From Runella sp. (GTDB lineage Bacteria; Bacteroidota; Bacteroidia; Cytophagales; Spirosomataceae), in the NCBI GenBank assembly GCA_023254175.1, contig JALQYJ010000045.1, positions 1-64,000 on the forward strand: a stretch of 64,000 bases of DNA, read 5' to 3'. A program made the position numbers and the translations under genes. Of this stretch, positions 52,951-62,676 are shown one piece after another. Position 1 is the stretch's first letter, and every line of letters starts with the position of its first letter. A model generated the notes under the pieces. The model saw nothing but the letters and a program-made list of their open reading frames with translations, ran no database searches and was not told the DNA's origin.

Positions 52951-54150
52951 ATCGCTACGTTTAATAGTTTTGAGCCAATCTTCTACTCCTTTGCGAATTT
53001 GCTTCGCCATTTTTTTGCGAAAATTATCGTCGGTCAACAGCGCTTCGTCGTCGGGGTGACTCATAAACGCACCTTCAACGAGTACATTTGGATATTCGAT
53101 GGGGCTATTTAGGGCAAAATTGAACCGCCCGATGTTGCCATATTCTACCAGCCCCATTTCGAGCAAACGCTCCAATACCGCTTGACTTAGCGGTCGGTAG
53201 CCAATGTGTTTGTAGTACGTACTTGTTCCGCGCGTTTTGGTGGTATCTCCTGCGGCGTTATTATGAACACTAATCAACAAATCGGGTTGAAGTGCACGGA
53301 AGTGTACAATTCGGTCGGTGTTATTGAAGAGAGTATCGTTCGTTCGAGTCATAAGCACTCGCGCTCCTTTATTTTCCAGTTCTTTTTTGAGGTGTAAAAC
53401 GATGCTCAAATTTAGGTCTTTTTCCCATTGCTTCGAGCGCAAACCACGGGCGCCCAAATTACTACCGCCGTGGCCTGCGTCAATGGCTACGGTAAGCTCC
53501 CCGAGTTTGAGTTTTTCGGGTTGATGTTTGACACGAATTACTAGGTGGCGCCCTTCGTATCTAATCCGATATCCCCAGTGTTGGCTATGTGCTAGTTGGA
53601 TGGTTACGCGCAAATGTTCATCGGCAAGTTGTTCATAATCAACGTTCTTGATTTCGGTGGTGGACTTAAACTGCGTAATCCAGTTGGTGTTGGTGGTTGC
53701 GCCAAAAATATCAACGACAATTCGTGAAGGATTAATCTCTTGCCAACTCCGATACGGAAGGCGCTCCGTAAGCGGAATAGAAATGTAGTCAAAACGATTA
53801 TCGCCCCACGTTCTCCACGAAGTTGTTAGATACTGAATCGGTGGTTGGACGACAGTATCGCGACGGGTAAGGTTTTGCGGAATCCAAGCCGACAGCGTAG
53901 GAGTCAGCCGTACGCGGTATTGGTCTTTGTAACGTCCTGTTACTTTTAGCAAAACCAACGAATCTAAGTATCCCATTTTGGCACCTCCTAGACGGTCTTC
54001 GCCTAGGCCATAATTAAGGTAAGCCAAAGGCCCTTTGGTACGTACAAAAACGGCCGAGTCGGCACGAAATTGGTAAAGCGTATCGCGGAGCTGAGTAAAA
54101 CCCGCATAGTAAAAAAAGACAAGAAAGAGGCTAAAAAACAGACGGGGCAT
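52933..54150 (-). CDS. N-acetylmuramoyl-L-alanine amidase (AmiC/Amidase_3 family)
   Basis: A secreted zinc amidase that cuts the peptide stem from peptidoglycan glycan strands. The 405-residue protein has a signal peptide (MPRLFFSLFLVFFYYAGFTQ). A N-terminal beta domain (about 25-215) is AMIN-like, with YRIRYEGRHLVIRVKH. The Amidase_3 domain (about 220-400) has LTVAIDAGHGGSNLGARG (zinc His), LNLSIVLHLKKELENKGARV, DLLISVHNNAAGD (zinc His) and NVLVEGAFMSHPDDEALL (catalytic Glu). It runs against the gene at 51683 with its stop inside that gene's terminator. Confidence 0.93.
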   Translation of the reverse strand: MPRLFFSLFLVFFYYAGFTQLRDTLYQFRADSAVFVRTKGPLAYLNYGLGEDRLGGAKMGYLDSLVLLKVTGRYKDQYRVRLTPTLSAWIPQNLTRRDTVVQPPIQYLTTSWRTWGDNRFDYISIPLTERLPYRSWQEINPSRIVVDIFGATTNTNWITQFKSTTEIKNVDYEQLADEHLRVTIQLAHSQHWGYRIRYEGRHLVIRVKHQPEKLKLGELTVAIDAGHGGSNLGARGLRSKQWEKDLNLSIVLHLKKELENKGARVLMTRTNDTLFNNTDRIVHFRALQPDLLISVHNNAAGDTTKTRGTSTYYKHIGYRPLSQAVLERLLEMGLVEYGNIGRFNFALNSPIEYPNVLVEGAFMSHPDDEALLTDDNFRKKMAKQIRKGVEDWLKTIKRSDKKRGL

Positions 54151-54210
54151 GGGAGTAAGATTTGGCTAAAAGTACACAAAATCTTACTCCAAATAAACAG
54201 AAAGATACCA

Positions 54211-55239
54211 TTAGGCGGGTTTTAGCGATGACTGACGAATGACCAATTTGGTTTCCAAACGTTTGGTTTCAAAACGGATGGTGCTTTTAGGTCGCTCAAT
54301 TAAGTCAATCAAAAACTCCGTTGCTAGTTGTCCCATTTCGTAGGCAGGTTGCGTGACGGCACTGAGTGCAGGATTAAGTAAATGCGCCGAAATGAGGTTG
54401 GTAAACCCGACGATAGCGATGTCTTCGGGAATGCGCAAGCCTTCACGCTTAATCAATGACATCGAGGAAGTGGTGAGGCGGTCGCCAGCAGAAAAAATTG
54501 CGTCGGGGCGTTCGGGATGATGAATGAGCTCGAGGACGGCTTTTTCCACTTCTTCGGGAATCATCCCACCGTGGCTACAGTACTTGATATACGATTCTTC
54601 AATTGGTATTCCGTGATTTTGAAGTGCCTTTTTATAGCCTTCAAGCCGCTCGTAAGTGATTGATAACCAAGAGGGACTTGTCAGGTGGGCGATTCTTCTA
54701 AAACCTTGTTGAATCAAGTGAGCTGTGGCTTCGTAGGCGCCCACAAAGTTGTCGGCACTTACTTTATGGGTGATGTAATCTTGCGGAACGCGGTCAAAAA
54801 AAACAATCGGCATTCCTTTGGTTTGTAACTCTTTAAAGTGCTCTAAATCATTGCTTTCTCCCGAAAGAGATACGATAAGCCCATCGACGCGGCGTTGAGC
54901 AAGGTACTGCGTATTGACGAGTTCGCGTTCGTATGATTCGTGGTTTTGAGAAATAACAACGTGGTAGCCGCGGTTGTACGCAATCGACTCCACCCCATTA
55001 ATGGCCTGCGAAAAGAAGTTGTTGGCGATTTCGGGAATAATTACTCCAATCGAACGGCTTCGGTTTTCTTTTAGACTAAGCGCGATGGGGTTGGGGCGAT
55101 AGTTCATGCGTTCGGCATATTCCATGACGAGCCGCTTGGTTTCGGGGTTAATTTCATAACTCCCCCGCAAGGCTCTTGAGACAGTTGAGGTCGAAAGGTT
55201 GAGTGCTTTCGCAATGTCTTTTATAGTAATCACTTCCAC
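54211..55239 (-). CDS. LacI family transcription regulator of the pectin locus
   Basis: A 342-residue repressor-type protein with N-terminal helix-turn-helix (TIKDIAKALNLSTSTVSRAL) and hinge (YRPNPIALSLKENRSRSIGV). A ribose-binding-protein-like ligand domain follows: FSQAINGVESIAYNRGYHVV, AQRRVDGLIVSLSG, RPDAIFSAGDRLTTSSMSL. It diverges from the pectin genes and has a perfect 12-base palindrome with a central CG, GGCAACGTTGCC (55367-55378), in front of it, so it probably controls the locus and itself. The ligand is likely a pectin breakdown product such as 2-keto-3-deoxygluconate. The start is GTG at 55239 or 55233. Confidence 0.92.
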   Translation of the reverse strand: MEVITIKDIAKALNLSTSTVSRALRGSYEINPETKRLVMEYAERMNYRPNPIALSLKENRSRSIGVIIPEIANNFFSQAINGVESIAYNRGYHVVISQNHESYERELVNTQYLAQRRVDGLIVSLSGESNDLEHFKELQTKGMPIVFFDRVPQDYITHKVSADNFVGAYEATAHLIQQGFRRIAHLTSPSWLSITYERLEGYKKALQNHGIPIEESYIKYCSHGGMIPEEVEKAVLELIHHPERPDAIFSAGDRLTTSSMSLIKREGLRIPEDIAIVGFTNLISAHLLNPALSAVTQPAYEMGQLATEFLIDLIERPKSTIRFETKRLETKLVIRQSSLKPA

Positions 55240-55524
55240 AGTCCTAAATGTTGGTTTTGTACAATTTATTCCTCATACAATAACGGGAATAATTTGGAGA
55301 GGTGAAGATACAATTTTTTGTAAAGTAACTGCAAAAAAATCCTTAAAAGTAAAAATTTCTCTTTTTGGCAACGTTGCCGATAACGATTGCATAAAAAAAG
55401 TCAACATTTTATTTGTAATGTACTATAAAGTAGTTATAAACTTGATTACAGCTTCCCAAAAGAGAGTTGGAGTAACCATAGTTCAATTTCTAAAAAAAAT
55501 TAAAATTTAATACGAATTAACAAC
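55240..55524. promoter_or_regulatory. Regulatory region between LacI gene and pectin genes, with LacI-type operator at 55367-55378
   Basis: The A+T-rich stretch holds the perfect palindrome GGCAACGTTGCC (55367-55378), with the central CG step typical of LacI-family sites. A related sequence, CGATAACGATTGC, follows at 55379-55391. No full TTG-N19-TAnnTTTG promoter was found on either strand, so positions of the promoters are unknown. Confidence 0.6.
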
Positions 55525-55698
55525 TTTAGCTTTACGGGAAAAGTGGCGTTAGTTTCGGGTTACTATAGTGGTATCGGGATGGTCATGGTGACGTTTTTAG
55601 TCTCGTTGGCTTCGGACTATATCCACGGAACCATTCTGAGCGCTGACATTGGTTGGAGGGGTCGCCAATTTTTTTTATTAAACGAACAAATCAATTGA
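55525..55698 (+). pseudogene. kduD-like short-chain dehydrogenase reduced to its two ends
   Basis: One open frame of 57 codons reads FSFTGKVALVSGYYSGIGMV and then SLASDYIHGTILSADIGWRG. The first part is the NAD-binding start of a short-chain dehydrogenase (TGxxxGIG, here SGYYSGIG). The second is the closing part of the same family (ASDYIHGTxLxxDxGW), as in KduD. About 200 residues, including the catalytic Tyr-x-x-x-Lys, are missing, and the join keeps the frame. KduD would follow KduI in the pathway, so this is very likely a kduD copy lost by internal deletion. Confidence 0.82.
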
Positions 55699-55712
55699 AA
55701 ATAAAGAATCAA

Positions 55713-56540
55713 ATGCAAATCAGAAACGAAAGTAGCCGTAAGGAAGTAGCTCAAATGAACACCAGGGAGTTGCGGGAAAGCTTTTTGATTGAAACCTTGT
55801 TTGTCCCCGACCAAATCTCGTGGGTTTATTCGCACTATGACCGCGTATTGGCGGGAGGAGTAAGGCCTGTTGCCTCAGTAACTCTCGAAACCCACGATGC
55901 GCTCAAAGCGAACTTCTTTCTGGAACGTCGCGAGTTGGGTATTATCAACGTGGCAGGGAAAGGTTCGGTAGTGGCTGATGGACAAGCGTTTGAGTTGGAT
56001 AAGTTAGGGTGTTTGTACCTTGGAAAAGGTACGCGGCAAGTAAGTTTTCAAAGCGAAGATAGTGCAAATCCTGCGTGCTTTTTCTTGCTTTCGTCGCCAG
56101 CACACCATACGCACCCTAATCGTGCTTTTACCAAAGAGGAAGCATCGCCCGTGACGTTGGGGACGCTAGAAACTTCTAATCATCGTACCATTTACAAATA
56201 CATCCACGAAGGTGGGATTCAAAGTTGTCAGTTGGTGATGGGACTCACGGTGCTTCAGCCAGGCAGTGTTTGGAATACCATGCCGTCGCACACCCACGAC
56301 CGTCGTATGGAGGTGTATTGCTACTTTGATATTCCTGAAAACCATGCAGTGTTGCATTTGATGGGCGAGCCTACTCAAACGCGTCACCTGTGGGTAGCCA
56401 ACCACCAAGCCATTATTTCGCCACCGTGGTCGGTACATTCTGGCTGTGGTACGTCGAGTTACTCATTCATTTGGGGCATGGCGGGTGAAAACAAAGACTT
56501 TACTGATATGGACGGAGTACCTATTCTTTCATTACGATAA
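55713..56540 (+). CDS. kduI: 5-dehydro-4-deoxy-D-glucuronate isomerase
   Basis: KduI converts 5-keto-4-deoxyuronate, made by pectate lyases and unsaturated glucuronyl hydrolases, to 2,5-diketo-3-deoxygluconate in the cytoplasm. The 275-residue cupin has ETLFVPDQISWVYSHYDRVL near residue 26, then GIINVAGKGSV, and TMPSHTHDRRMEVYCYFDIP near 190. In the last the His, His and Glu bind zinc. PPWSVHSGCGTSSYSFIWGM follows, with a further His. The ATG at 55713 is chosen over one at 55653 that overlaps the kduD remnant. It leads the susC gene by 36 bases. Confidence 0.95.
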   Translation: MQIRNESSRKEVAQMNTRELRESFLIETLFVPDQISWVYSHYDRVLAGGVRPVASVTLETHDALKANFFLERRELGIINVAGKGSVVADGQAFELDKLGCLYLGKGTRQVSFQSEDSANPACFFLLSSPAHHTHPNRAFTKEEASPVTLGTLETSNHRTIYKYIHEGGIQSCQLVMGLTVLQPGSVWNTMPSHTHDRRMEVYCYFDIPENHAVLHLMGEPTQTRHLWVANHQAIISPPWSVHSGCGTSSYSFIWGMAGENKDFTDMDGVPILSLR

Positions 56541-56576
56541 CGATTGCTCACTTACTTAATTTAATTAATATTTGAT

Positions 56577-59500
56577 ATGAAAAAACAATTATTCACACTG
56601 CTGTTACTGCTGGGTTGTATGTCGGTGGGATGGGCGCAAAACCGTCGTGTGACGGGGGTTGTGACCGACGGCAATACAGGAGAAACCCTGCCAGGGGTAA
56701 GCATCTTGGTCAAAGGTTTGTCGGTAGGAACGACGACCAATACTGACGGGAGATTTACGATTAACGTTCCTGATAAAAAAGAAACGGCACTTATCTTCAG
56801 TTTTGTAGGCTATTTGCCCGAAACAGTGGTTCTAGGCGCTCGTTCGGAGGTATCAATTTCGTTAAAAACCGACCAAAAGATGCTCGAAGAGGTAGTCGTT
56901 ATCGGTTACGGAGATGCCATCAATCGCCGTGATTTAACGGGTTCGGTATCGTCAGTTGGGGCAAAACAATTGAAAGATATTCCGTTGACCAATGCCGCCG
57001 AAGCCCTTACAGGACGTTTGGCAGGGGTACGCGTAACGACTTCAGAAGGAGCACCAGGCGCCGATATTCAGATTCGTATTCGTGGGGGTGGTTCGATTAC
57101 CCAAGACAATTCACCGATTTATGTCGTGGATGGGATTCAAGTAGAAAACGCGCTTAGTTTTTTATCTCCTCAAGATATCGAAACGATTGACGTATTGAAA
57201 GATGCTTCCACCACTGCTATTTATGGGGCGCGTGGTGCCAACGGGGTAGTTATTATCACTACAAAATCGGGTAAAAACGGGAAGACGACCGTTAGCTACA
57301 ATGGTTCGGTAGGTTTCCGAGAAATCTATAAAAAGTTAGATGTCATGAGCCCGTACGATTTTGTACGCTGGCAATACGAACGTAGCCGCAACGATGCCAC
57401 TGCCGAAAAGAGTTTTTTGGACATGTATGGAACGTGGGAGAATCTCAACCAATACAAAACTGCGAGGCCTATCGACTGGCAAGAGGAGGTATTTGGCCGC
57501 AGGGCTCAGTACCAAAACCATAACTTAAACGTAAACGGCGGAAATGCGAGTACTAATTACAATTTAAGTTTGACTGCCAACCGCGAAGATGGAGTGTTGT
57601 TAGAGTCGGGCTTTGACCGTTATTTGGCTACGTTCAAAATGGATCACAAAGCCTCAGATAAGTTACGTTTAGGCTTCAACGTTCGTTATTTAAACCAAAC
57701 CGTGAGCGGTGCAGGTACAACGGCAAGTGGTACCAAATCAACCAACCGCCTACGTCACTCGGTGCAGTACCGCCCATTGTTGGTAGCGGCTCAGCCAGAG
57801 GTCGATGACTTCGACGAAAACCTCTATATCTCGTCAGGAAATTTGGTGAATCCTATCTTGATGACCCAAGCTGAATACCGCAAAGCCTACACCAAAGCCA
57901 TCAATTTGAGCGGGTATGCAAGCTATTCCATCTTAAAAAATTTGACTTTCAAAACAACCGTTGGGATTGATAACAACGATGCCCAAACCAATTCTTTTTG
58001 GAGTAAAATCACAGGAACGGCTCGTAACTTTGCATCGCAACCCGTAGCGTCGATTTTACAACAAAGCGCTGTTACTATCAATAACTCAAACACCTTGCAG
58101 TACGCCAAAAAGTTTGCCAATAAACACGATTTGAACGTGATTGTGGGACAAGAAATTTTCCACAATGCCTCGAAAAGTACGTTGATGGAGACGCGCTACT
58201 TCCCAGCAGATATTTCGGCGGAGCAAGCGTTGGCCAACATGGGCTTAGGCTCGGCACCCACGGGGGCGGCACAGCCACGTCCAAGTTCGAACGAAACGCC
58301 ACCTAACCGTTTGTTTTCGTTGTTTGGACGCGTGAGCTACGGGTACAACGATAAATACTTAGCGACAGTCTCGTTGCGTTCTGATCGTTCGACGAAATTT
58401 AAATACGAAAATGGAGCGTTAGTATTCCCTTCTGGCACGTTGGCGTGGCGCTTTACGAAAGAAGATTTCTTGAAGGACAACAAAATCTTAACTGATGGTA
58501 AACTTCGTTTGGGCTACGGGGTAGCGGGGAACAACCGCATTGGCGATTTATTATACCAACAATTGTACGGTGTAACGGGCGAATATGCGCTTAATCACAC
58601 TGTGGTGCCAGGCTACGCTCCCGTGGCATTGGCCAACGAAGATTTGAAGTGGGAGTCAAACGTGTCGCAGAACGTAGGTCTTGACCTTTCGTTTTTAAAC
58701 AACCGCTTCCAAGTATCAATAGATGCCTACAAAAACTCAGGGAATAACCTTCTTTTGGCCGTAGCCATCCCGCCAACGTCGGGTTATTCGTCGCAAATCA
58801 AGAACTTAGGTTCGACCACCAACAAAGGGGTAGAGTTGCAGTTGAATGCGTACCTTATTCAGAAAAAAGATATTACGTGGAACTCAAGTTTTAACATTTC
58901 TACCAATAAAAACACTGTAACAAGCCTTGGAACAGTAACGCAACTGACACGTAACTCAGGATGGCAAGGCTCCGACGGTACCGACGATTACTTGGTGAAA
59001 GTGGGCGAGCCTTTGGGGTTAATGTACGGCTTTGTTACGGATGGTTACTACAAAATCGACGATTTTACGTACAACGAAACCACCAAAGCGTACACTATCA
59101 AACCAGGCGTTCCTGTCAATTCGGTGTATGGAACGCCGCAGCCTGGCATGTTGAAATGGAAAGATATTGACGGCGATGGATTGATTACGGCCGACAAAGA
59201 CCGTACGGTGATTGGCAATGCGAACCCGAAATTTATCGGCGGATGGAACAACCAAGTCGTCTACAAAAACTTTGACTTGAGCTTGTTCTTAAACTGGGTC
59301 GTGGGCAATGACATTTATAACGCCAATAAAATCGAAATGACCGACGGGGCGTTTCCGAGCTTGAACATGTTGTCATTTATGAAAGACCGTTGGACCAACA
59401 TCAACGATCAAGGAGTTGTAGTGACAGACCCTAACGATTTGGCCAAAATCAATGCCAATGCGACGATTTGGTCGCCTGTGCGGGTGCAGCGTTATTGGTT

Positions 59501-59768
59501 GCACTCATGGGCGGTCGAAGATGGCTCTTTCTTGCGGGTCAACAACCTAACGGTAGGCTATTCATTGCCGAATGAGTGGTTGAAAAAAATCAAGATTTCG
59601 CGTTTTAGAGCATACGCAACGGTCAATAATCTTGCCACCTTTACGAAGTACACGGGCTATGATCCAGAAGTAAATACGCGCCGTGCTGACCCATTGACCC
59701 AAGGGGTTGATTTTGCGGGGTATCCACGCGCAAAAACGTGGGTAATTGGGGTAAATGTAACCTTCTAG
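56577..59768 (+). CDS. SusC/RagA-type TonB-dependent outer membrane transporter
   Basis: A 1063-residue outer-membrane channel that takes up oligosaccharides held by its SusD lid. It has a signal peptide (MKKQLFTLLLLLGCMSVGWA) and a carboxypeptidase-like domain (about 22-100: VTGVVTDGNTGETLPGVSIL). The TonB box region LEEVVVIGYGDAINRRDLTG and the plug domain (about 115-225: DSPIYVVDGIQV-like NSPIYVVDGIQVENALSF, DASTTAIYGARGANGVVIIT) follow. The 22-strand barrel ends WVIGVNVTF. It precedes susD by 44 bases. Context with kduI and pectate lyase points to pectin oligomers. Confidence 0.97.
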   Translation: MKKQLFTLLLLLGCMSVGWAQNRRVTGVVTDGNTGETLPGVSILVKGLSVGTTTNTDGRFTINVPDKKETALIFSFVGYLPETVVLGARSEVSISLKTDQKMLEEVVVIGYGDAINRRDLTGSVSSVGAKQLKDIPLTNAAEALTGRLAGVRVTTSEGAPGADIQIRIRGGGSITQDNSPIYVVDGIQVENALSFLSPQDIETIDVLKDASTTAIYGARGANGVVIITTKSGKNGKTTVSYNGSVGFREIYKKLDVMSPYDFVRWQYERSRNDATAEKSFLDMYGTWENLNQYKTARPIDWQEEVFGRRAQYQNHNLNVNGGNASTNYNLSLTANREDGVLLESGFDRYLATFKMDHKASDKLRLGFNVRYLNQTVSGAGTTASGTKSTNRLRHSVQYRPLLVAAQPEVDDFDENLYISSGNLVNPILMTQAEYRKAYTKAINLSGYASYSILKNLTFKTTVGIDNNDAQTNSFWSKITGTARNFASQPVASILQQSAVTINNSNTLQYAKKFANKHDLNVIVGQEIFHNASKSTLMETRYFPADISAEQALANMGLGSAPTGAAQPRPSSNETPPNRLFSLFGRVSYGYNDKYLATVSLRSDRSTKFKYENGALVFPSGTLAWRFTKEDFLKDNKILTDGKLRLGYGVAGNNRIGDLLYQQLYGVTGEYALNHTVVPGYAPVALANEDLKWESNVSQNVGLDLSFLNNRFQVSIDAYKNSGNNLLLAVAIPPTSGYSSQIKNLGSTTNKGVELQLNAYLIQKKDITWNSSFNISTNKNTVTSLGTVTQLTRNSGWQGSDGTDDYLVKVGEPLGLMYGFVTDGYYKIDDFTYNETTKAYTIKPGVPVNSVYGTPQPGMLKWKDIDGDGLITADKDRTVIGNANPKFIGGWNNQVVYKNFDLSLFLNWVVGNDIYNANKIEMTDGAFPSLNMLSFMKDRWTNINDQGVVVTDPNDLAKINANATIWSPVRVQRYWLHSWAVEDGSFLRVNNLTVGYSLPNEWLKKIKISRFRAYATVNNLATFTKYTGYDPEVNTRRADPLTQGVDFAGYPRAKTWVIGVNVTF

Positions 59769-59812
59769 CAGGCACTAAAAACTGATTTTAAGACATTCTA
59801 ATTTTGATAGAA

Positions 59813-61603
59813 ATGAATAAATTACTTAAAAAAATAGCCACTTTGGGAATTCCGTTTGCCGTACTGATGATGACGGTGACGGGTTGTAAGGAGTACTTGG
59901 AGGTACAACCAAAGTCCCAAATTAGTATTTCGGATGCGTTTTCTAACCTTGCCAATGTCACCAATGCCGTGATTGGTGTCTATGACGAATTGATGGGCGA
60001 TAATGGCTACGGAATCCGTATCAACATGTATTATCCGTACGATTCGGACGAAATGATTGTGTCAGGAAACATCGACAACGGTCGCCGTGGCATTGGCCGC
60101 TATCAGTTGTTGTTGACCAATACCGAAATTCGTAACCCATTTTTGCAATTGTACCGTGGTATTGAAAAAGCCAATTTGTGCATCGAACAGATTCCACAAA
60201 TGGCACTCTATAACAACGGGAGTGAGGCCGAAAAAAAAGAACTACGCCGTTTGCACGGAGAAGTGCTGACGCTTCGTGCCCAGTTCATGTTTGAATTGCT
60301 TCGTAACTGGGGCGATGTGCCTGCGCCGTTTACACCTGCCTATAAACAAACTGATTTGTTTATTCCGCAGTCAGACCGTGATGAGACGTACAAAAAGCTC
60401 ATTGACGATCTCAAAGTAGCCACCGACCTTGTTCCGTGGCGTACCGAAATCCCTGTTCGCAACGAACGCGTAACAAAAGGGGCAGTAAAAGCACTTCGAG
60501 CGAAGTTAGCCATGTTTCGCGGAGGCTATTCGTTGCGTAGCAATGGTAAAATTGAGCGTAATGCTGATTACCAAACCTACATTAAAATTGCGCGTGATGA
60601 ATGCGCCGATTTGTTGGCAAAACGTACAGAACATACGCTCAACCCTAGTTTTGAAGATATTTGGCGTAAATTGACTTCGTTTACCTACGACCCTTTCGGC
60701 GAAATTATCTTTGAAGTGGGTGCGGGAGGTTCAAACTCTAACTCCGACAGCCGCATGGGTAACTACAACGGCCCGTCGGTCAACGCTGCCTCGCGCTATG
60801 GTTCAGGAGGGGGGGGCTTGTTGGTCTTGCCTAATTATTTCTATGCCTTTGACTCCACCGATACGCGCCGCGATGTAACAACAACGTTGTATGCCGTGGC
60901 TGCTACGAATATTAAGTCACCGCGCCGTTTGGGAGAAATCACCGATGGTAAATTCCGTAAGGATTGGCGGGTGCCTTTGTTGCCAGGTACGGCTTTAAAT
61001 CCTGGCTATAACTGGCCGTTGATTCGTTTTGCAGATGTACTATTGATGTTTGCTGAAGCAGAAAATGAATTGAATGGTGGACCAACAGCGGCTGCGATTT
61101 CAGCCTTTGAGGAAGTTCGTAAGAGAGCGTATAAAGGAAACGAAAGCAAAATTGGTAAAACTCCTACGGACAAAGATGGCTTTTTTAGCGCCATCGTTAA
61201 TGAGCGTTATCTTGAGTTTGGAAGCGAAGGCATTCGTAAATTTGACTTGATTCGGTGGAATTTATTGGCGCAAAAAATTGCCGAAACCCGCCAAAAAATC
61301 CAAGATATTCGTGATGCCAAGGGAGCATATGCCAATGTTCCTCGGTATATTTTTTGGAAAAACAACGGTGAAGAAATTCAGTGGATGAATTCTTTCTATC
61401 AACCAACTACGCTAACAACTGCCCCTACGGGCTGGACGCGCTTGGATTGGCGTCAGCACCTAACAACCAACCTCATTGACGGGGTGCAATTGCACGCTGG
61501 CATTGCTCGTTTTTTTGTGACGGGTAAAAGTGAATTGTTCCCGTACGACCAAGCAACAGTGGATGCGTATCAAGGAAAGTTGAAGCAAAATCCTGGGTAT
61601 TAA
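59813..61603 (+). CDS. SusD/RagB-type surface glycan-binding lipoprotein
   Basis: A 596-residue outer-membrane lipoprotein that caps the SusC channel and binds the glycan. The signal MNKLLKKIATLGIPFAVLMM ends with TVTGC, the Cys near residue 24 being lipidated. SusD features follow: QISISDAFSNLANVTNAVIG, LYRGIEKANLCIEQIP, LRAQFMFELLRNWGDVP with TPR-like helices, and the C-terminal YNWPLIRFADVLLMFAEAEN and NERYLEFGSEGIRKFDLIRW. The ATG at 59813 is chosen. The pectate lyase gene starts two bases after its stop. Confidence 0.97.
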   Translation: MNKLLKKIATLGIPFAVLMMTVTGCKEYLEVQPKSQISISDAFSNLANVTNAVIGVYDELMGDNGYGIRINMYYPYDSDEMIVSGNIDNGRRGIGRYQLLLTNTEIRNPFLQLYRGIEKANLCIEQIPQMALYNNGSEAEKKELRRLHGEVLTLRAQFMFELLRNWGDVPAPFTPAYKQTDLFIPQSDRDETYKKLIDDLKVATDLVPWRTEIPVRNERVTKGAVKALRAKLAMFRGGYSLRSNGKIERNADYQTYIKIARDECADLLAKRTEHTLNPSFEDIWRKLTSFTYDPFGEIIFEVGAGGSNSNSDSRMGNYNGPSVNAASRYGSGGGGLLVLPNYFYAFDSTDTRRDVTTTLYAVAATNIKSPRRLGEITDGKFRKDWRVPLLPGTALNPGYNWPLIRFADVLLMFAEAENELNGGPTAAAISAFEEVRKRAYKGNESKIGKTPTDKDGFFSAIVNERYLEFGSEGIRKFDLIRWNLLAQKIAETRQKIQDIRDAKGAYANVPRYIFWKNNGEEIQWMNSFYQPTTLTTAPTGWTRLDWRQHLTTNLIDGVQLHAGIARFFVTGKSELFPYDQATVDAYQGKLKQNPGY

Positions 61604-61605
61604 TA

Positions 61606-62673
61606 ATGAGAGTAATATCTTTTGTTTTTCTACTACTTTGTGGCTTCATTTTGGGGTGTAAAGCAGGAACTAACTACCCGAAAGCTCAAAGCTTTCGGGT
61701 AGTTGAAGTTCTTAAAGATTCAGTTGCTGAGCGGATGTTGTTGTACCAACGAAACAACGGAGGATGGCCGCAGCCAGGAGGAGATCCCATTAATTATAAT
61801 AATATACTCTCGGAGTCGTTGAAAATCAGTTTATTGGCTGATAAAAATAAGTTAGATGCGACCATCGACGATAAGGCAACGACCCGAGAAATCAATACGT
61901 TGGTATCGGCTTACAAAAAGACCCAAAATGCAGCGTATTTGAAAGCTGCTGAAAACGGAATCAAGTACTTGTTGGCAGCGCAAAATGCGGCAGGCGGCTG
62001 GGGACAATTTTTTCCCGATACGAGTAGTTACCACAAACACATTACGTACAACGACCAAGCGATGATGGATGTGATGTGGATTTTTAAAAACATCTTGGAA
62101 GGGAAAAACGATTTTGATGTCGTGAAAACCTTGATTCCCGAGGCTAAAGCTGCCATGGTGAAAGGAATCGATTGCATTTTGAAAACCCAGTACGTGCAAC
62201 ACGGGAAACTTACCGCTTGGTGTGCCCAACACGACCGTAAAATGTTACTTCCTGCCAAGGCTAGGGCGTTTGAGCTACCGTCGTTGAGTGGTAACGAAAG
62301 CGTTGGAATTGTTCAGTTTCTAATGACTATTGACAACCCTTCGTTCGAAATCAAAAGAGCTATTACGTCAGCGGTGGCGTGGTTGGAATCCGTCAAAATC
62401 GTTGGAATTCGGGTGGATAACATCGTGGATGCGTCGCAGCCAACAGGGAAAGACCGTATCGTGGTGGCCGACCCTAACTCGACTTTGTGGGCGCGTTTTT
62501 ACAACCTTGATACCAATAAACCCTTTTTTACGGGGCGGGATAGTGTCCCAAGGGCGACTTTGGCCGAAATCGAGAACGAACGCCGTGTTGGCTATGCTTA
62601 TTATGGAAATTGGCCTGCCAAACTTTTATCAACGGAGTACCCAAATTGGGTACAAAAATGGGGGAATAAGTAA
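61606..62673 (+). CDS. Pectate lyase, family PL10
   Basis: A 355-residue secreted lipoprotein (signal MRVISFVFLLLCGFILGC, lipobox ILGC) of the PelA/PL10 family, which cuts polygalacturonate by beta-elimination. It has QRNNGGWPQPGGDPINYNN near residue 48, YLLAAQNAAGGWGQFFPD near 125, and ITYNDQAMMDVMWIFKNI near 145. AWCAQHDRKMLLPAKARAFE LPSLSG lies near 204, including the catalytic Arg region. NSTLWARFYNLDTNKPFF closes the fold. It is four bases before the esterase gene and two bases after susD, within one unit. Confidence 0.94.
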   Translation: MRVISFVFLLLCGFILGCKAGTNYPKAQSFRVVEVLKDSVAERMLLYQRNNGGWPQPGGDPINYNNILSESLKISLLADKNKLDATIDDKATTREINTLVSAYKKTQNAAYLKAAENGIKYLLAAQNAAGGWGQFFPDTSSYHKHITYNDQAMMDVMWIFKNILEGKNDFDVVKTLIPEAKAAMVKGIDCILKTQYVQHGKLTAWCAQHDRKMLLPAKARAFELPSLSGNESVGIVQFLMTIDNPSFEIKRAITSAVAWLESVKIVGIRVDNIVDASQPTGKDRIVVADPNSTLWARFYNLDTNKPFFTGRDSVPRATLAEIENERRVGYAYYGNWPAKLLSTEYPNWVQKWGNK

Positions 62674-62676
62674 AAT

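Noticed and set aside
55653-55712. Upstream ATG for kduI at 55653
   Set aside because: The added 20 residues overlap the kduD remnant in another frame and are not part of the KduI fold; the ATG at 55713 fits.
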